A stretch of DNA of 31,883 nt. It comes from UBA12403 sp043808565. Lineage in GTDB: Bacteria > Patescibacteriota > Patescibacteriia > UBA9934 > GWF2-40-263. A program made the translations under genes and the position numbers. Below the pieces are notes generated by a model. It worked only from the letters and a program-made list of their open reading frames with translations, searched no databases and had not been told where the DNA came from. The stretch covers positions 1-31,883 of the forward strand of contig JAZDEQ010000024.1 of assembly GCA_043808565.1 (NCBI GenBank), read 5' to 3'. Numbering within the stretch: position 1 is the first letter of the stretch; the number at the start of each line of letters is the position of its first letter. Shown one piece after another: positions 6,019 through 14,200 of this stretch.

Positions 6019-7440
6019 ATGAAAAAAAGCGAATTTACTCTAACCTTTTTACTTCTCCCGCTCGATATTCTGGCGGTTTTTGCGGCTGGCTTTGCGGCTT
6101 ATGCGGCTCGTTTTCATCCGGCTCTGGCTGGTATTCGACCGGTTATTTTTCAACTACCGATTGAAAATTACACTGTAATTTTGACTTCAGCCGTCGCCCT
6201 ATGGATAACCATTTTTGCTTTTGCTGGCCTTTACAGTGTTCAGCCACGACCACTAAAAAAAGAATTAGCCCGAATTCTTTTAGCCTCAGCGGCCAGCATG
6301 GCGGTGATTTTTTCTCTGCTCTTTTTTTCCCGCTCGCTTTTTGAATCACGTTTTATTGTTTTAGCTGGCTGGCTGTTGGCGATAATTTTTGTTGGTCTCG
6401 AGCGTTTGGCCGTGCGTCTTTTACAAAAAGCTCTTTTATCCAAAGGGATTGGCACTCACCGTCTAGCCATCATCGGGCAAAATAAAACCACCGAAGCTTT
6501 AATTAAAGAATTTACTAAAAAAAGCGGTTTGGGTTTTAAAGTCGTGGCCGGTTTTTCCAATTACAATGAAATCACCCAAAAAGAATTAGAAAAATTAGTT
6601 AAAAAAGATTTAATCGACGAAATTCTTTTAGCTGATCCTGATGTTAGCCGCGAAAATACCTTAGAGCTTTTGGCTTTCACTGATGCCGAACATATTGCTT
6701 TTAAATATACCGCCGACTTATTTGCCGCGGCCATTGGTCGAACTGATATTGGAACTTACGCTGGAATTCCTGTTGTCGAAATTAAAAAAACTCCACTCGA
6801 TGGCTGGGGAGCTATTTACAAAAGAACCTTTGATATTCTTGGTTCGTTATTTTTAATTATTTTGACTTTGCCAATTCAAATTGTTACGGCCATTGCTCTT
6901 TTTATCGAACAACCTGGTCGAATTCTTTTTTCTCATCTGTCTGGCGGTCAAAAAACTGTTCGTATTGGTCAGCACGGCAAACCGTTTCATTATTTTAAAT
7001 TTCGTTCCATGGTTAAAGACGCTCACAAATATCGCTTTGATCCAGAATTTATCAAAAAGTATGGTAACGAGCGAGAAGGCACACCGCTTTTTAAACTCAA
7101 AGACGATCCACGAGTTACTCGAGTCGGTAAATTCATCAGAAAATTTAGCATTGACGAATTACCAGAATTTTATTTAGTCTTTTTTGGCCGCATGTCATTG
7201 GTTGGTCCCCGGCCGCATTTACCCGAAGAAGTGGCTCAGTACAAACGCCACCACCGTCGGGTTTTAACCGTTAAACCTGGCATTACTGGCCTGGCCCAAA
7301 TCTCTGGTCGAGCCGACCTTGATTTTGAAGACGAAGTGCGGTTAGATACTTACTACATTGAACACTGGAACCCCTGGCTTGATTTAATGGTTTTACTAAA
7401 AACCCCATTAGTGGTTATTTTCAAGCGCGGAGCCTATTAA
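6019..7440 (+). CDS. Polyprenyl-phosphate hexose-1-phosphate transferase (WbaP/WcaJ-like)
   Basis: This 473-residue membrane enzyme starts surface-glycan synthesis by moving a sugar phosphate from a UDP-sugar to undecaprenyl phosphate at the inner face of the membrane. Four N-terminal hydrophobic segments (about 10-30, 50-72, 85-105 and 112-132) precede a nucleotide-binding-like domain. A re-entrant segment (about 273-295) and the C-terminal catalytic domain follow. The catalytic domain shows KRTFDILGS, YFKFRSM, IDELPEF, SLVGPRPHLP and PGITGLAQISGR, all hallmarks of this family. It is the first gene of the glycan cluster. There is no SD; the MITE-like repeat ends 15 bases before the ATG. Confidence 0.93.
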   Translation: MKKSEFTLTFLLLPLDILAVFAAGFAAYAARFHPALAGIRPVIFQLPIENYTVILTSAVALWITIFAFAGLYSVQPRPLKKELARILLASAASMAVIFSLLFFSRSLFESRFIVLAGWLLAIIFVGLERLAVRLLQKALLSKGIGTHRLAIIGQNKTTEALIKEFTKKSGLGFKVVAGFSNYNEITQKELEKLVKKDLIDEILLADPDVSRENTLELLAFTDAEHIAFKYTADLFAAAIGRTDIGTYAGIPVVEIKKTPLDGWGAIYKRTFDILGSLFLIILTLPIQIVTAIALFIEQPGRILFSHLSGGQKTVRIGQHGKPFHYFKFRSMVKDAHKYRFDPEFIKKYGNEREGTPLFKLKDDPRVTRVGKFIRKFSIDELPEFYLVFFGRMSLVGPRPHLPEEVAQYKRHHRRVLTVKPGITGLAQISGRADLDFEDEVRLDTYYIEHWNPWLDLMVLLKTPLVVIFKRGAY

Positions 7441-7484
7441 CACCTGAGTCTCCGCTTCTTAAAAAAATAATCTACATCTTTTTT

Positions 7485-7519
7485 ATTCGTAGTTTCGTGA
7501 AAATTCGTAATTCGTAACA
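7485..7519 (+). repeat. TTCGTA-type repeat just before a start codon
   Basis: Degenerate ATTCGTA units ending in AATTCGTAAC stop two bases before the GTG at 7522. They match the end repeats of the 5751-6003 element. Confidence 0.5.
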
Positions 7520-7521
7520 CT

Positions 7522-8616
7522 GTGAAACTAGCTCTCGTCCACGATCACTTAATTCAAGACGGCGGTGCGGAAAATGTGCTCCGCATTTTTCATGATCTTT
7601 GGCCCGAAGCTCCCACCTATACCTTGCTTTACGCGCCAGCGGCTTTTCCGGATTTTCAAAATAAAAAAATCAAAACTTCTTGGCTACAAAAATTACCTTT
7701 GGCTCTTAAAAAATATCAATGGTACTTACCATTAATGCCGGCGGCCACCGAAGGCTATAATCTTTCTGATTTTGACGTGGTGATTTCTAATTCCAGTGCT
7801 TTTAGCAAGGGCTCCATTACCAAACCCGGAACAACTCACATTTGTTATTGCCACACGCCAACTCGTTATCTTTGGTCTGATACGCACAGTTACGTTTCTG
7901 AATTGCACGCGCCAAAATTTATTAAAATGTTTTTGCCGCCAATTCTTTCACAGTTACGCTTGTGGGATCACGCCGCGGCTCAGCGAGTCGATCTTTTTAT
8001 TGCCAACTCTAAAACGGTTCAAGCTCGGATTAAAAAATATTACGGTCGCGATTCGATTATTATTCATCCACCGGTTGAAACAGAAAAATTCTCCATCAGC
8101 TCGGCGCCAAAAAAATATTTTCTCGTGGGTGGTCGCTTGGTGCCCTACAAACGTTACGATTTGATTATCCAAGCTTTTAATCGCACGGGGTTACCTTTAA
8201 AAATTTTTGGCACTGGCCCAATTGAAGAAAGTTTAAAAAATATTGCCAAAGAAAATATCGAATTTCTTGGCCGAATTTCCGATCAAGAACGCACCGAACT
8301 CTATGCCAACTGTTTAGCTTTTTTACACCCGCAAGAAGAAGACTTTGGCATCACGGCCGTGGAAGCCATGGCCGCTGGCCGACCAGTAATTGCTTATCGC
8401 AAAGGCGGAGCAACTGAGACCGTGGTCGAAGGTGTAACTGGTGAATTTTTTAATGAACAAATTTGGGAAGAATTAGCCGATCGTTTAATTCGTTTTGATG
8501 AGACAAGATATAATCCAGAGATCATTAAAGAACATGCCGAAAAATTTGGCGTCGAAAGATTTAAAAATCAAATGAGAGAATTGGTAAACAAAACCAATCT
8601 TTCGGCCTTGTTGTAG
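7522..8616 (+). CDS. GT4 glycosyltransferase (WbaZ/mannosyltransferase-like)
   Basis: This 364-residue GT-B fold enzyme uses a GTG start. It begins LALVHDHLIQDGGAENVLR, the WbaZ-type N-terminus with the acceptor-side GGAE loop, then CYCHTPTRYLW near residues 109-119. The C-terminal donor-binding half has LVGGRLVPYKRYD and EEDFGITAVE, the E-x7-E motif of GT4 enzymes. It probably adds a sugar, perhaps mannose, to the lipid-linked chain begun by the preceding enzyme. There is no SD; a TTCGTA repeat directly abuts the start. Confidence 0.9.
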   Translation: MKLALVHDHLIQDGGAENVLRIFHDLWPEAPTYTLLYAPAAFPDFQNKKIKTSWLQKLPLALKKYQWYLPLMPAATEGYNLSDFDVVISNSSAFSKGSITKPGTTHICYCHTPTRYLWSDTHSYVSELHAPKFIKMFLPPILSQLRLWDHAAAQRVDLFIANSKTVQARIKKYYGRDSIIIHPPVETEKFSISSAPKKYFLVGGRLVPYKRYDLIIQAFNRTGLPLKIFGTGPIEESLKNIAKENIEFLGRISDQERTELYANCLAFLHPQEEDFGITAVEAMAAGRPVIAYRKGGATETVVEGVTGEFFNEQIWEELADRLIRFDETRYNPEIIKEHAEKFGVERFKNQMRELVNKTNLSALL

Positions 8617-8625
8617 TCAACCATA

Positions 8626-8666
8626 AAATTCGTAATTCGTATATTCGCCAAAATTCGTAATTTCGT
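8626..8666 (+). repeat. TTCGTA-type repeat before the next glycosyltransferase
   Basis: A tandem of ATTCGTAATTCGTATATTCG and related units fills the 57-base gap between the two glycosyltransferase genes and ends about eight bases before the ATG. Confidence 0.5.
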
Positions 8667-8673
8667 CCCCGAT

Positions 8674-9834
8674 ATGCGCCTCGTAATCGACATCCGCCAC
8701 TTGACCAAACAAAACCCCAGCGGGGTCGGCCAATATACCCTGGAGCTACTTAAGGCTCTTTTTGTTTTAGATCAAACCAATGAATACATTCTTTTTTCCA
8801 GCGGCGCAAAACGCGCCTATCAAAATTTACCAGATTTTAATTTGCCTAACGTAAAAAAACTTCATCTTAATCTACCCAACCGTCTGCTCAATCTCATGTT
8901 ACTGACCAACGGTCGACCAAAATTCGATGAATTGATCAAAGAAAAATTTGGCCCAGCTGAAAAAACTTTGTTCTTTTTTCCTAACCTTAATATTATTTCC
9001 TTATCGCCTGGCACGCCGTATATTTTAACTTTACACGACTTGTCTTTTGAAATTTTTCCCAAACTTTATAATCGCAAAGACCGTCTTTGGCACTATTTCA
9101 CTCGAGCGCCTGAATTAGCCCAAAATGCGCAGACAATTATTGTCCCCTCACAAGCCGCCGCTCATGATGTTAATAAAATTTTTAATGTGCCGACAGAAAA
9201 AATTGTCGTTATTCCTCATGGTCTTAATGAAAATTTTTCGGCTAAAATTCAACCGCAAGATTTTGGCATTAAATCCCGTTATCGCCTACCCAAAAAATTT
9301 GCGCTTTTTGTTGGCACCCTTGAGCCGCGCAAAAATCTTTCAGCCGCGATCACTGGCTTAATAAAATATCGTCAAAAAACCAAAGATGATCTTCGGTTAA
9401 TTCTAGTTGGTCGCGAAACAAAATATTGGCAAAAAATTTACACTTCCCTGAGCGAAGAAGAAAAACAATTTATCCAACCGCTCGGCTATGTCCGCGACCA
9501 AGACCGCCCAGCCCTTTATCGTTTAGCCGCCGTTACTCTGTTCCCTTCACTTTATGAAGGTTTTGGTTTACCAATCATCGAATCAATGACTTGTGGCACA
9601 CCGGTCATTACCAGCCGAACCTCCTCAATGCCAGAGGTTGGCGGCCCGGCCGCTATTTATATTAATCCGTATAATTCCAACGAAATTGCCGAAGCCTTGT
9701 GTGAGCTTTTATCTTCCGAGGGATTACAGAAACAAAAAATTACCGCCGGACTTGAACAAGTAAAAAAATATTCTTGGGCTTTGGCCGCAGAAAAAACTTT
9801 GGGGGTTTTACAATCATCAGATCCTCACCCCTAA
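8674..9834 (+). CDS. GT4 glycosyltransferase
   Basis: This 386-residue GT-B enzyme has an N-terminal MRLVIDIRHL and NPSGVGQYTLELL loop, TLHDLSFE near residue 115, FVGTLEPRKNL near 212, and the donor-site motif EGFGLPIIE near 296. It belongs to the RfaB/mannosyltransferase-like GT4 group. It lies in the glycan cluster between two other GT4 genes. The last residues (DPHP) and the TAA stop come from a CCTCACCCCTAACCCC repeat that overlaps the gene end, so the natural C-terminus has probably been replaced. There is no SD. Confidence 0.9.
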   Translation: MRLVIDIRHLTKQNPSGVGQYTLELLKALFVLDQTNEYILFSSGAKRAYQNLPDFNLPNVKKLHLNLPNRLLNLMLLTNGRPKFDELIKEKFGPAEKTLFFFPNLNIISLSPGTPYILTLHDLSFEIFPKLYNRKDRLWHYFTRAPELAQNAQTIIVPSQAAAHDVNKIFNVPTEKIVVIPHGLNENFSAKIQPQDFGIKSRYRLPKKFALFVGTLEPRKNLSAAITGLIKYRQKTKDDLRLILVGRETKYWQKIYTSLSEEEKQFIQPLGYVRDQDRPALYRLAAVTLFPSLYEGFGLPIIESMTCGTPVITSRTSSMPEVGGPAAIYINPYNSNEIAEALCELLSSEGLQKQKITAGLEQVKKYSWALAAEKTLGVLQSSDPHP

Positions 9835-9867
9835 CCCCTCCCCTACATTAAAATCAAGGGGAGGGGG
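9823..9867. repeat. CCCTAACCCC palindrome overlapping a gene end
   Basis: CCTCACCCCTAACCCCTCCC, a short spacer and AAGGGGAGGGGG form an imperfect palindrome of the window's commonest repeat family. It begins inside the 8674-9834 gene and supplies its stop codon. Confidence 0.65.
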
Positions 9868-9870
9868 AAT

Positions 9871-9918
9871 GCCAAAATGTGGTAATTTTTTTATAAACAC
9901 ATTTTGGCTTTATTTTTT
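9871..9918 (+). terminator. Intrinsic terminator after the second GT4 gene
   Basis: GCCAAAATGTG and CACATTTTGGC (11 pairs) surround a T-rich loop and are followed by TTTATTTTTT. It splits the glycan cluster into two transcription units. Confidence 0.8.
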
Positions 9919-9941
9919 AATAATCCAATAACCACCAACTT

Positions 9942-10138
9942 CCCCATCCCCTTAACCCGAACGTAGGGGAGGGGTTAGGGGCAGGGCTAACGCATTTAAA
10001 TCCTCAATGTTTTTAACAAAAATCATTTTTTGTCACGTCGAAAAGGTGTTTTTTAGTAACTCCAGACTTGATTAATCTTGTCAATACTCGTTTTTGTTGG
10101 GAATTTAAATGCGTTAGCCCTGGGGTTAGGGGAGGGGA
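9942..10138. repeat. CCCTAACCCC palindrome split by a small insertion
   Basis: The left part (to 9981) and the right part (from 10123) are pieces of one G/C-rich palindrome of the CCCTAACCCC family. They are separated by the 141-bp element at 9982-10122 and share the duplicated ten bases GGGTTAGGGG at the junctions. Confidence 0.6.
9982..10122. mobile_element. 141-bp MITE with 20-bp perfect ends and 10-bp target duplication
   Basis: CAGGGCTAACGCATTTAAAT and its exact complement bound a 141-bp A+T-rich stretch without coding capacity. GGGTTAGGGG is present directly on both sides (9972-9981 and 10123-10132), as a transposition event would leave. CAGGG ends with 8-10 bp duplications are typical of the ISAs1 family as I remember it, so an ISAs1-type transposase elsewhere is a reasonable guess. 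Confidence 0.75.
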
Positions 10139-10185
10139 CTCACTTTAATCAATGTTGATAACTCACCCACAACTAGCCAAAATTT

Positions 10186-10194
10186 TGATATAAT
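10186..10194 (+). promoter_or_regulatory. Extended -10 promoter of the third GT4 gene
   Basis: TGATATAAT combines a TG extended element with a consensus TATAAT at 10189-10194. The ATG is at 10203, so transcription should start within about two bases of the start codon, giving a leaderless mRNA. No good -35 is seen. Confidence 0.65.
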
Positions 10195-10202
10195 GGTGAC
10201 GC

Positions 10203-11342
10203 ATGAAAATAGGTATTGATGCCAGAATGTATGGACCAAAAGTGGGCGGCGGTGGTCTTGGGCGCTATGTTGAACAACTGGTGACCAAGTTGCAAGAAAT
10301 TGACCAAGAAAACCGCTATATTTTGTTTCTAAAAAAAGAAAATTTTGCGGCCTGCCAAATCACTAATCCGAATTTTGAAAAACGCTTGGCTGATATTCAT
10401 TGGTACTCGATCGATGAACAACGCTTGCTACCAAAAATTATTGATCAAGAAAAACTTGATCTTGTACATTTCCCTCATTGGAATGTTCCGCTTTTGCTTC
10501 GAACACCGTTCGTGGTCACGATCCACGATTTGATTCTGCTTGACGATCCATCCTCGGCCAAAGCTACAACCTTGGGACCAATAAAATATGCTCTGAAAAG
10601 GTTTGGCTATCGCACGGTACTTTGGAAGGCAATTAAAAGAAGCCAAAAAATTATCACAGTTTCTCAAGCGACAGAATTATCGATTTTAAAACATTTTCCG
10701 TGGGTAAAAATGAGGAAAATTGAAATTATTTACGAAGGTGTTACTGCCCTCACCCCTAACCCCTCCCCCCGGGGTGGAGGGGGAGAATATTTCCTGTACA
10801 TCGGCAATTCGTATCCGCACAAAAATCTCAAAATCTTAATTGATGCTTTTAAAATTTTCCAAGCTAATCATCCGACGGTCAAACTAATCCTGGCCGGGCA
10901 TAAAGATTTATTTTCTGAGGCTCTCGAACTTTACACAACAAAACTTGATTTACCAATTAGTGCTCTGGAATTTATTCACGATCCAGATGATGAAACTGTG
11001 GCTGAACTTTATGCTGGTGCCACCCTCTATGTTTTTCCTTCCAAGCTTGAAGGCTTTGGCTTGCCTGGACTGGAGGCCATGAACGCTGGGGTACCAGTAA
11101 TCGCCGCTCGAGCCGGATCGCTCCCCGAAGTATTAGGCGAAGCGGCTGTCTACTTTGACCCAAATAGCGTCACCGAACTTGCTGATCAAATAGAAAAAGT
11201 TTGGCACAATGAAACATTAAAAAAAGAACTAGTAAAAAAAGGTTTTGAACAAATTAAAAAATATTCTTGGACAAAAATGGCCGAGAAAATTTTGGAAATT
11301 TACAGGGGCAGAAGGGGTTTAAGGGGCTGCAGGGAGTTATAA
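10203..11342 (+). CDS. GT4 glycosyltransferase with in-frame palindrome insertion
   Basis: This 379-residue GT-B enzyme starts MKIGIDARMYGP with a GGLGRYVE loop. It has VTIHDLILLDDP near 105-116, YIGNSYPHKNL near 199-209 and the E-x7-E donor motif in KLEGFGLPGLE. Residues about 182-195 (TALTPNPSPRGGGGE) are coded by a CCCTAACCCC palindrome inserted in frame. The insertion is exactly in the linker between the N- and C-terminal Rossmann-like domains, where it may be tolerated. The C-terminal tail (RGRRGLRGCREL) comes from another repeat at 11313-11386. The mRNA is probably leaderless. It likely continues chain assembly for the surface glycan. Confidence 0.9.
   Translation: MKIGIDARMYGPKVGGGGLGRYVEQLVTKLQEIDQENRYILFLKKENFAACQITNPNFEKRLADIHWYSIDEQRLLPKIIDQEKLDLVHFPHWNVPLLLRTPFVVTIHDLILLDDPSSAKATTLGPIKYALKRFGYRTVLWKAIKRSQKIITVSQATELSILKHFPWVKMRKIEIIYEGVTALTPNPSPRGGGGEYFLYIGNSYPHKNLKILIDAFKIFQANHPTVKLILAGHKDLFSEALELYTTKLDLPISALEFIHDPDDETVAELYAGATLYVFPSKLEGFGLPGLEAMNAGVPVIAARAGSLPEVLGEAAVYFDPNSVTELADQIEKVWHNETLKKELVKKGFEQIKKYSWTKMAEKILEIYRGRRGLRGCREL
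10747..10786. repeat. CCCTAACCCC palindrome inside a coding sequence
   Basis: CCCTCACCCCTAACCCCTCC and the complementary GGGGTGGAGGGGGAGA lie in frame in the glycosyltransferase gene, encoding LTPNPSPRGGGGE. The same peptide is encoded by the copy in trmD (26039-26075). Confidence 0.85.
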
Positions 11343-11386
11343 AAAAGCAAAAATTCTCTTCAACCCCTTTCACCCCTTAAACCCCC
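11313..11386. repeat. GGGGTTTAAGGGG inverted repeat spanning a gene end
   Basis: GGGGTTTAAGGGG (11314-11326) and CCCCTTAAACCCC (11373-11385) are perfect inverted repeats. The left arm encodes the C-terminal tail of the glycosyltransferase, and the right arm ends eight bases before the ATG of the DUF4012 gene. It is similar in kind to, but distinct from, the CCCTAACCCC family. Confidence 0.6.
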
Positions 11387-11393
11387 AACGGCT

Positions 11394-14198
11394 ATGGAGG
11401 CAAAAAAGCCTAAAACTAAAAAGAAAATTCTCAAAAATAAAACGTTTAAAAAAACCGTCTTGTCTTTTGTGGCCCCTAAAAACCACAAAGCCTTTGATGA
11501 AGCTGTACCGGTTAATCTGTTGGTTGGAGAAAAAGGCTTGGTTTATGATAAGCCAGTAATTAAATTTTCCGCCGAAGCTCAGCTTTCGCCTTTTGTGGTT
11601 TCTTTTTCTCGACTTGAAGAAAAAAATGAAATTGCTAATGCCGCCCCACAACTTAATTTTGCTCTTTCAGAAAACGAACTCCAAATCACCACGACTAATG
11701 ACAATAATTTAACTTTTTCTCACGAAGAATTTTCCTCTCAACTTTTGGAAAATGAACGAACGGCCACTAAAAAAATCCACCTTGGCTTACCAAACAAAAA
11801 AGCACCGGCCGCAATTTTAAAAACTTTTTGTCAGCACCAAAATATTTATGAACCAGTGGTGGCGCCCTTGAATTTACAAAATCTGGGACTGAAATGGCAA
11901 AAATCTTTATCCAATAACAAAGCTCTGCCTTTTGACTTGCCCGAGATGGAAACTGGGGAAACTGATGAGTCAGAAGTTTTAACTTGGGAAGACGTAGTTC
12001 ATTCAGCTTGGCCAGAAAAAACCCAACCAATTATTCCGCTTTCAATTCCTGAGTCAGTAACTATTGTCGAAAAGACGGTAACTCGAAAAAAAATTGATTG
12101 GTTCGGAGGTGACAACCAAATTTTCTCTTCACTAAAAAAATCTTATCAGTCGGTCACTAAACGTCTTCAACAAACTTTTACTGCCATCGAAAAAATTTCC
12201 ATTTTCAAAACCTTACCGCTTGGTTGGCATCGCGCTTTAACAGCTTTTGTTTTGGTGTCTTTTGCTTTTGTTTTACCGCTCCACGCCATGGAAACAATCC
12301 ACGATCTGCAAAATGTAAAAAGCAATGTCGAACAAAATGGCCTATCAGCGGTTTCTAAATTAAACGAAGCGGTTTCGTTAATTACTTCTGATTCAGCGGC
12401 GGCGATTAATTCTTTTGCTTCGGCGGAAAAAGTTTTTTCGCAAGCCCAAACCATGCTTGATGGTTTAAGCACCACGGCTTCTCTTTTACTTTCAGTTATC
12501 CCTTCAACCCGAACACCCTATAAATCTGGTCAGCACCTTATTGCGGCTGGTGAAAATATGGCCGTGGCCGGAAAAAAAATTAGCGAAGGTCTTCTGGCTA
12601 TGCAAAATGGTAATTTAGACAACACTGGCAAGTTAGAAATCTTGGCTCAAACTTTTGCCGCCGCCCTGTCACCACTTAATGAAGCCAATAATCATTTACA
12701 AAAAGTTGAGGTTACGGTTTTACCAAGTGAATACCAAACCCAATTTTCTCAACTACAAAACTCTTTGCCAACCTTAATCGCCACAGCCGAAGAAGCCACG
12801 AGTTTTTCTCAAACCTTATCCCAACTACTTGGCGCTGATGGTAAAAAACGTTATTTACTGCTTTTTCAAAACAATATGGAAATTCGGCCAACCGGTGGTT
12901 TTCTCGGTAGCTTTGCTTTACTCGATGTTTCGCATGGCGAAGTTGCCAATCTCGAAATTCCTCAAGGTGGTTCTTATGATTTGCAAGGTTCGTTGAAAAA
13001 AAATTATATTTCGCCTTTACCACTACAACTTATCTCGGCTCGCTGGGAATTTCAGGATGCTAACTGGTTTCCGGATTTTCCCACTTCAGCTCGACAAGTT
13101 TTAAATTTTTATAATGAATCTGGTGGCCCAACTGTTGACGGTGTAGTAGCTATTAATGCTAGTTTTGTTTCTTCTTTACTTTCTTTGCTTGGTCCGGTCG
13201 ACATGCCAGATTACGATAAAACTATTGATGATGAAAATTTTCTTTTTGAAACCCAAAAAATTGTTGAGTACGATTACGTTAACTATCAAAAAACTGATAC
13301 GGCCAGAAAAGAAGCCTCTCCCAAAGCTTTCATTGGCGACTTGGCCGCCACTTTGTTGGGTAAAGTAAAAGACCTTGATGTTTCTACTTTATTAAAAGTT
13401 GTCGATGCTGGCCGTCGTGGTTTAGATCAAAAAGATGTGCAACTTTATTTTACCGATGAAAATTTAGAAAAAATGATTCGGACTTTTAATTGGAGCGGCG
13501 AAATGAAATCAGCCGATCAAGATTTTTTAATGATTGTTAACTCTAACTTAGGTGGCGGAAAAACCGATGGCGTAATTGAAGAACGAGCCAACTTGTCAGT
13601 GACTGTTCAAAATGACGGACGAATTATTAACACTCTAACGATTACCAGAAATCACCAAGGTTTTTCTGGAGCCATGTTTACCGGAGTTAACAACGTCGAC
13701 TATTTACGAGTTTATGTTCCCAAAGGCAGTCAACTTATTTCGGCTACGGGTTTTTCAATTCCTGATGCCTCGCTTTTTGAAATTCCTGACGAAAACTGGG
13801 AAGTTAATCATGAAATTTCTGCCATCGAAGAAACCACAACTGTCGACGAAACCAGTGGCACCATGATTGCCGAAGAAAATGGCAAAACTTCTTTTGGTAA
13901 CTGGGTGCAAACCAAACCTGGCGAATCATCGGTTGTCACTTTTGTTTACGAACTGCCGTTTTCACTACGCCAAGAAAAAAATAATTTTTTACAAACAGTA
14001 AAAAATACTCTTGGTTTAAAACCCACGACAGCCTATTCCCTTTTAACCCAAAAACAATCTGGAATTCTTAATCGAGAAACCACGGTTTCGCTTTCCGTTC
14101 CTGAAAACTGGCAAACCATTTGGGCGCCATCAGATAATAAAATGAATTTTGACAATGCTTCTGATCAACTTTTTAGTGCTATTTTTGCCTCATTATAA
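11394..14198 (+). CDS. DUF4012 domain membrane-anchored surface protein
   Basis: This 934-residue protein has a long, low-complexity cytoplasmic N-terminal part with many Lys, Thr and Glu (1-275). One membrane segment follows (about 280-298, AFVLVSFAFVLPL), then a helical stretch and a DUF4012 domain from about 485. The DUF4012 domain begins KRYLLLFQNNMEIRPTGGF and continues with FPDFPTSARQVLNFY. The C-terminal half looks beta-rich and would lie outside the cell. DUF4012 proteins often sit in glycan-export clusters of Patescibacteria and Actinobacteria; their activity is not established, but a role in attaching or modifying surface polymers fits here. There is no SD. The stop is two bases before the next start. 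Confidence 0.88.
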   Translation: MEAKKPKTKKKILKNKTFKKTVLSFVAPKNHKAFDEAVPVNLLVGEKGLVYDKPVIKFSAEAQLSPFVVSFSRLEEKNEIANAAPQLNFALSENELQITTTNDNNLTFSHEEFSSQLLENERTATKKIHLGLPNKKAPAAILKTFCQHQNIYEPVVAPLNLQNLGLKWQKSLSNNKALPFDLPEMETGETDESEVLTWEDVVHSAWPEKTQPIIPLSIPESVTIVEKTVTRKKIDWFGGDNQIFSSLKKSYQSVTKRLQQTFTAIEKISIFKTLPLGWHRALTAFVLVSFAFVLPLHAMETIHDLQNVKSNVEQNGLSAVSKLNEAVSLITSDSAAAINSFASAEKVFSQAQTMLDGLSTTASLLLSVIPSTRTPYKSGQHLIAAGENMAVAGKKISEGLLAMQNGNLDNTGKLEILAQTFAAALSPLNEANNHLQKVEVTVLPSEYQTQFSQLQNSLPTLIATAEEATSFSQTLSQLLGADGKKRYLLLFQNNMEIRPTGGFLGSFALLDVSHGEVANLEIPQGGSYDLQGSLKKNYISPLPLQLISARWEFQDANWFPDFPTSARQVLNFYNESGGPTVDGVVAINASFVSSLLSLLGPVDMPDYDKTIDDENFLFETQKIVEYDYVNYQKTDTARKEASPKAFIGDLAATLLGKVKDLDVSTLLKVVDAGRRGLDQKDVQLYFTDENLEKMIRTFNWSGEMKSADQDFLMIVNSNLGGGKTDGVIEERANLSVTVQNDGRIINTLTITRNHQGFSGAMFTGVNNVDYLRVYVPKGSQLISATGFSIPDASLFEIPDENWEVNHEISAIEETTTVDETSGTMIAEENGKTSFGNWVQTKPGESSVVTFVYELPFSLRQEKNNFLQTVKNTLGLKPTTAYSLLTQKQSGILNRETTVSLSVPENWQTIWAPSDNKMNFDNASDQLFSAIFASL

Positions 14199-14200
14199 TT

